This document shows, piece by piece, positions 63,755 to 64,000 of a DNA stretch of 64,000 nucleotides (position 1 is the first letter of the stretch; the number at the start of each line of letters is the position of its first letter). A program made the translations under genes and the position numbers. Source of the DNA: Trichoplax sp. H2 (taxonomy: Eukaryota; Placozoa; Uniplacotomia; Trichoplacea); contig NOWV01000252.1 of assembly GCA_003344405.1 (NCBI GenBank), positions 25,147 to 89,146 on the forward strand, in the 5' to 3' direction. The notes under the pieces are model-generated. The model made no database searches and was not told the DNA's origin. It was given only the letters and a program-made list of their open reading frames with translations.

Positions 63755-64000
63755 GTTAGTAATATCAACGCTGAAACCTGATAATGAATAACAAGCTGAT
63801 TTTATCTACTGCTACCTAATGAAGACAACAGTATTTACGAACATAGACATCGAATGACTAATACAAAATTGTCGGATTACAATATGTCCTATCACGGAAC
63901 ATTTCTATGATAATCTACAATCTGCCATAAGTAAATTACAAACACAGTGATTTGAGTTATAAGAAGATTATTCTCGATTCCCTAATTAAACTATTAATTT
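63755..64000 (-). mobile_element. family-1 LTR fragment, inverted, cut by gap and window edge
   Basis: Reverse complement of about 32090-32330. Matches include AATACAAAATTGTCGGATTA, GACATCGAATGACTAATAC and TTACGAACATAGACATCGAA. Confidence 0.75.

Noticed and set aside
1-64000. tRNA, rRNA and CRISPR features
   Set aside because: No tRNA-like B box (GGTTCRANNCC) in a cloverleaf context, no rRNA and no spaced-repeat array were seen by eye; a covariance-model scan was not possible.

Overview
This is metazoan nuclear DNA: AT-rich, with phase-conserved GT-AG introns, animal-type membrane receptors and transporters, and no bacterial features. The combination of a leucine-rich-repeat GPCR built from one-repeat exons, tandem SLCO/OATP transporters, and a spread of intronless class A GPCRs in very AT-rich sequence suggests an early-branching animal. 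A placozoan (Trichoplax/Hoilungia-like) is my first guess and a cnidarian the alternative. This is inference, because no species-specific marker was read.

Layout. On the + strand, about 132-8077 holds the 3' part of one LGR-type receptor. It has at least 18 single-LRR exons, almost all flanked by phase-2 introns, followed by one large exon carrying a cysteine hinge, the seven-helix domain and the tail. A degenerate in-frame copy of the tail follows the stop. On the - strand lie two paralogous six-exon OATP (SLCO) genes, 10266-13625 (702 aa) and 16215-20949 (706 aa). Their first five exons have identical lengths (760, 413, 155, 181, 188 bp). From 23.9 to 56.7 kb there are five intronless class A GPCR genes, all on the - strand. 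Four form one divergent subfamily (23949-24896, 30038-30982, 45866-46936, 55535-56653) that has lost the conserved TM2 aspartate and has HP in place of NP in TM7. The fifth (37799-38899) is a different, more conventional receptor.

The long spaces between genes hold no coding sequence I can support, but they carry many solo-LTR-like elements of about 550-680 bp starting TG and ending CA. Two have perfect 5-bp target duplications: 22308-22917 (GGGGA) and 57578-58134 (GGCAG). Related copies lie in an intron of the LGR gene, an intron of the second OATP gene, and several spacers. There are also short tandem and dispersed repeats, including a perfect 100-bp direct repeat near 52.1-52.4 kb and GTACTGTAC-rich palindromic tracts. 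No gag/pol reading frame was seen. A 50-N gap at 63705-63754 abuts a truncated LTR copy.

Functionally the window is a membrane-protein neighbourhood: putative peptide or hormone receptors and organic-anion transporters. Nothing shows that these genes act in one pathway. The tandem arrangement is best explained by local duplication.
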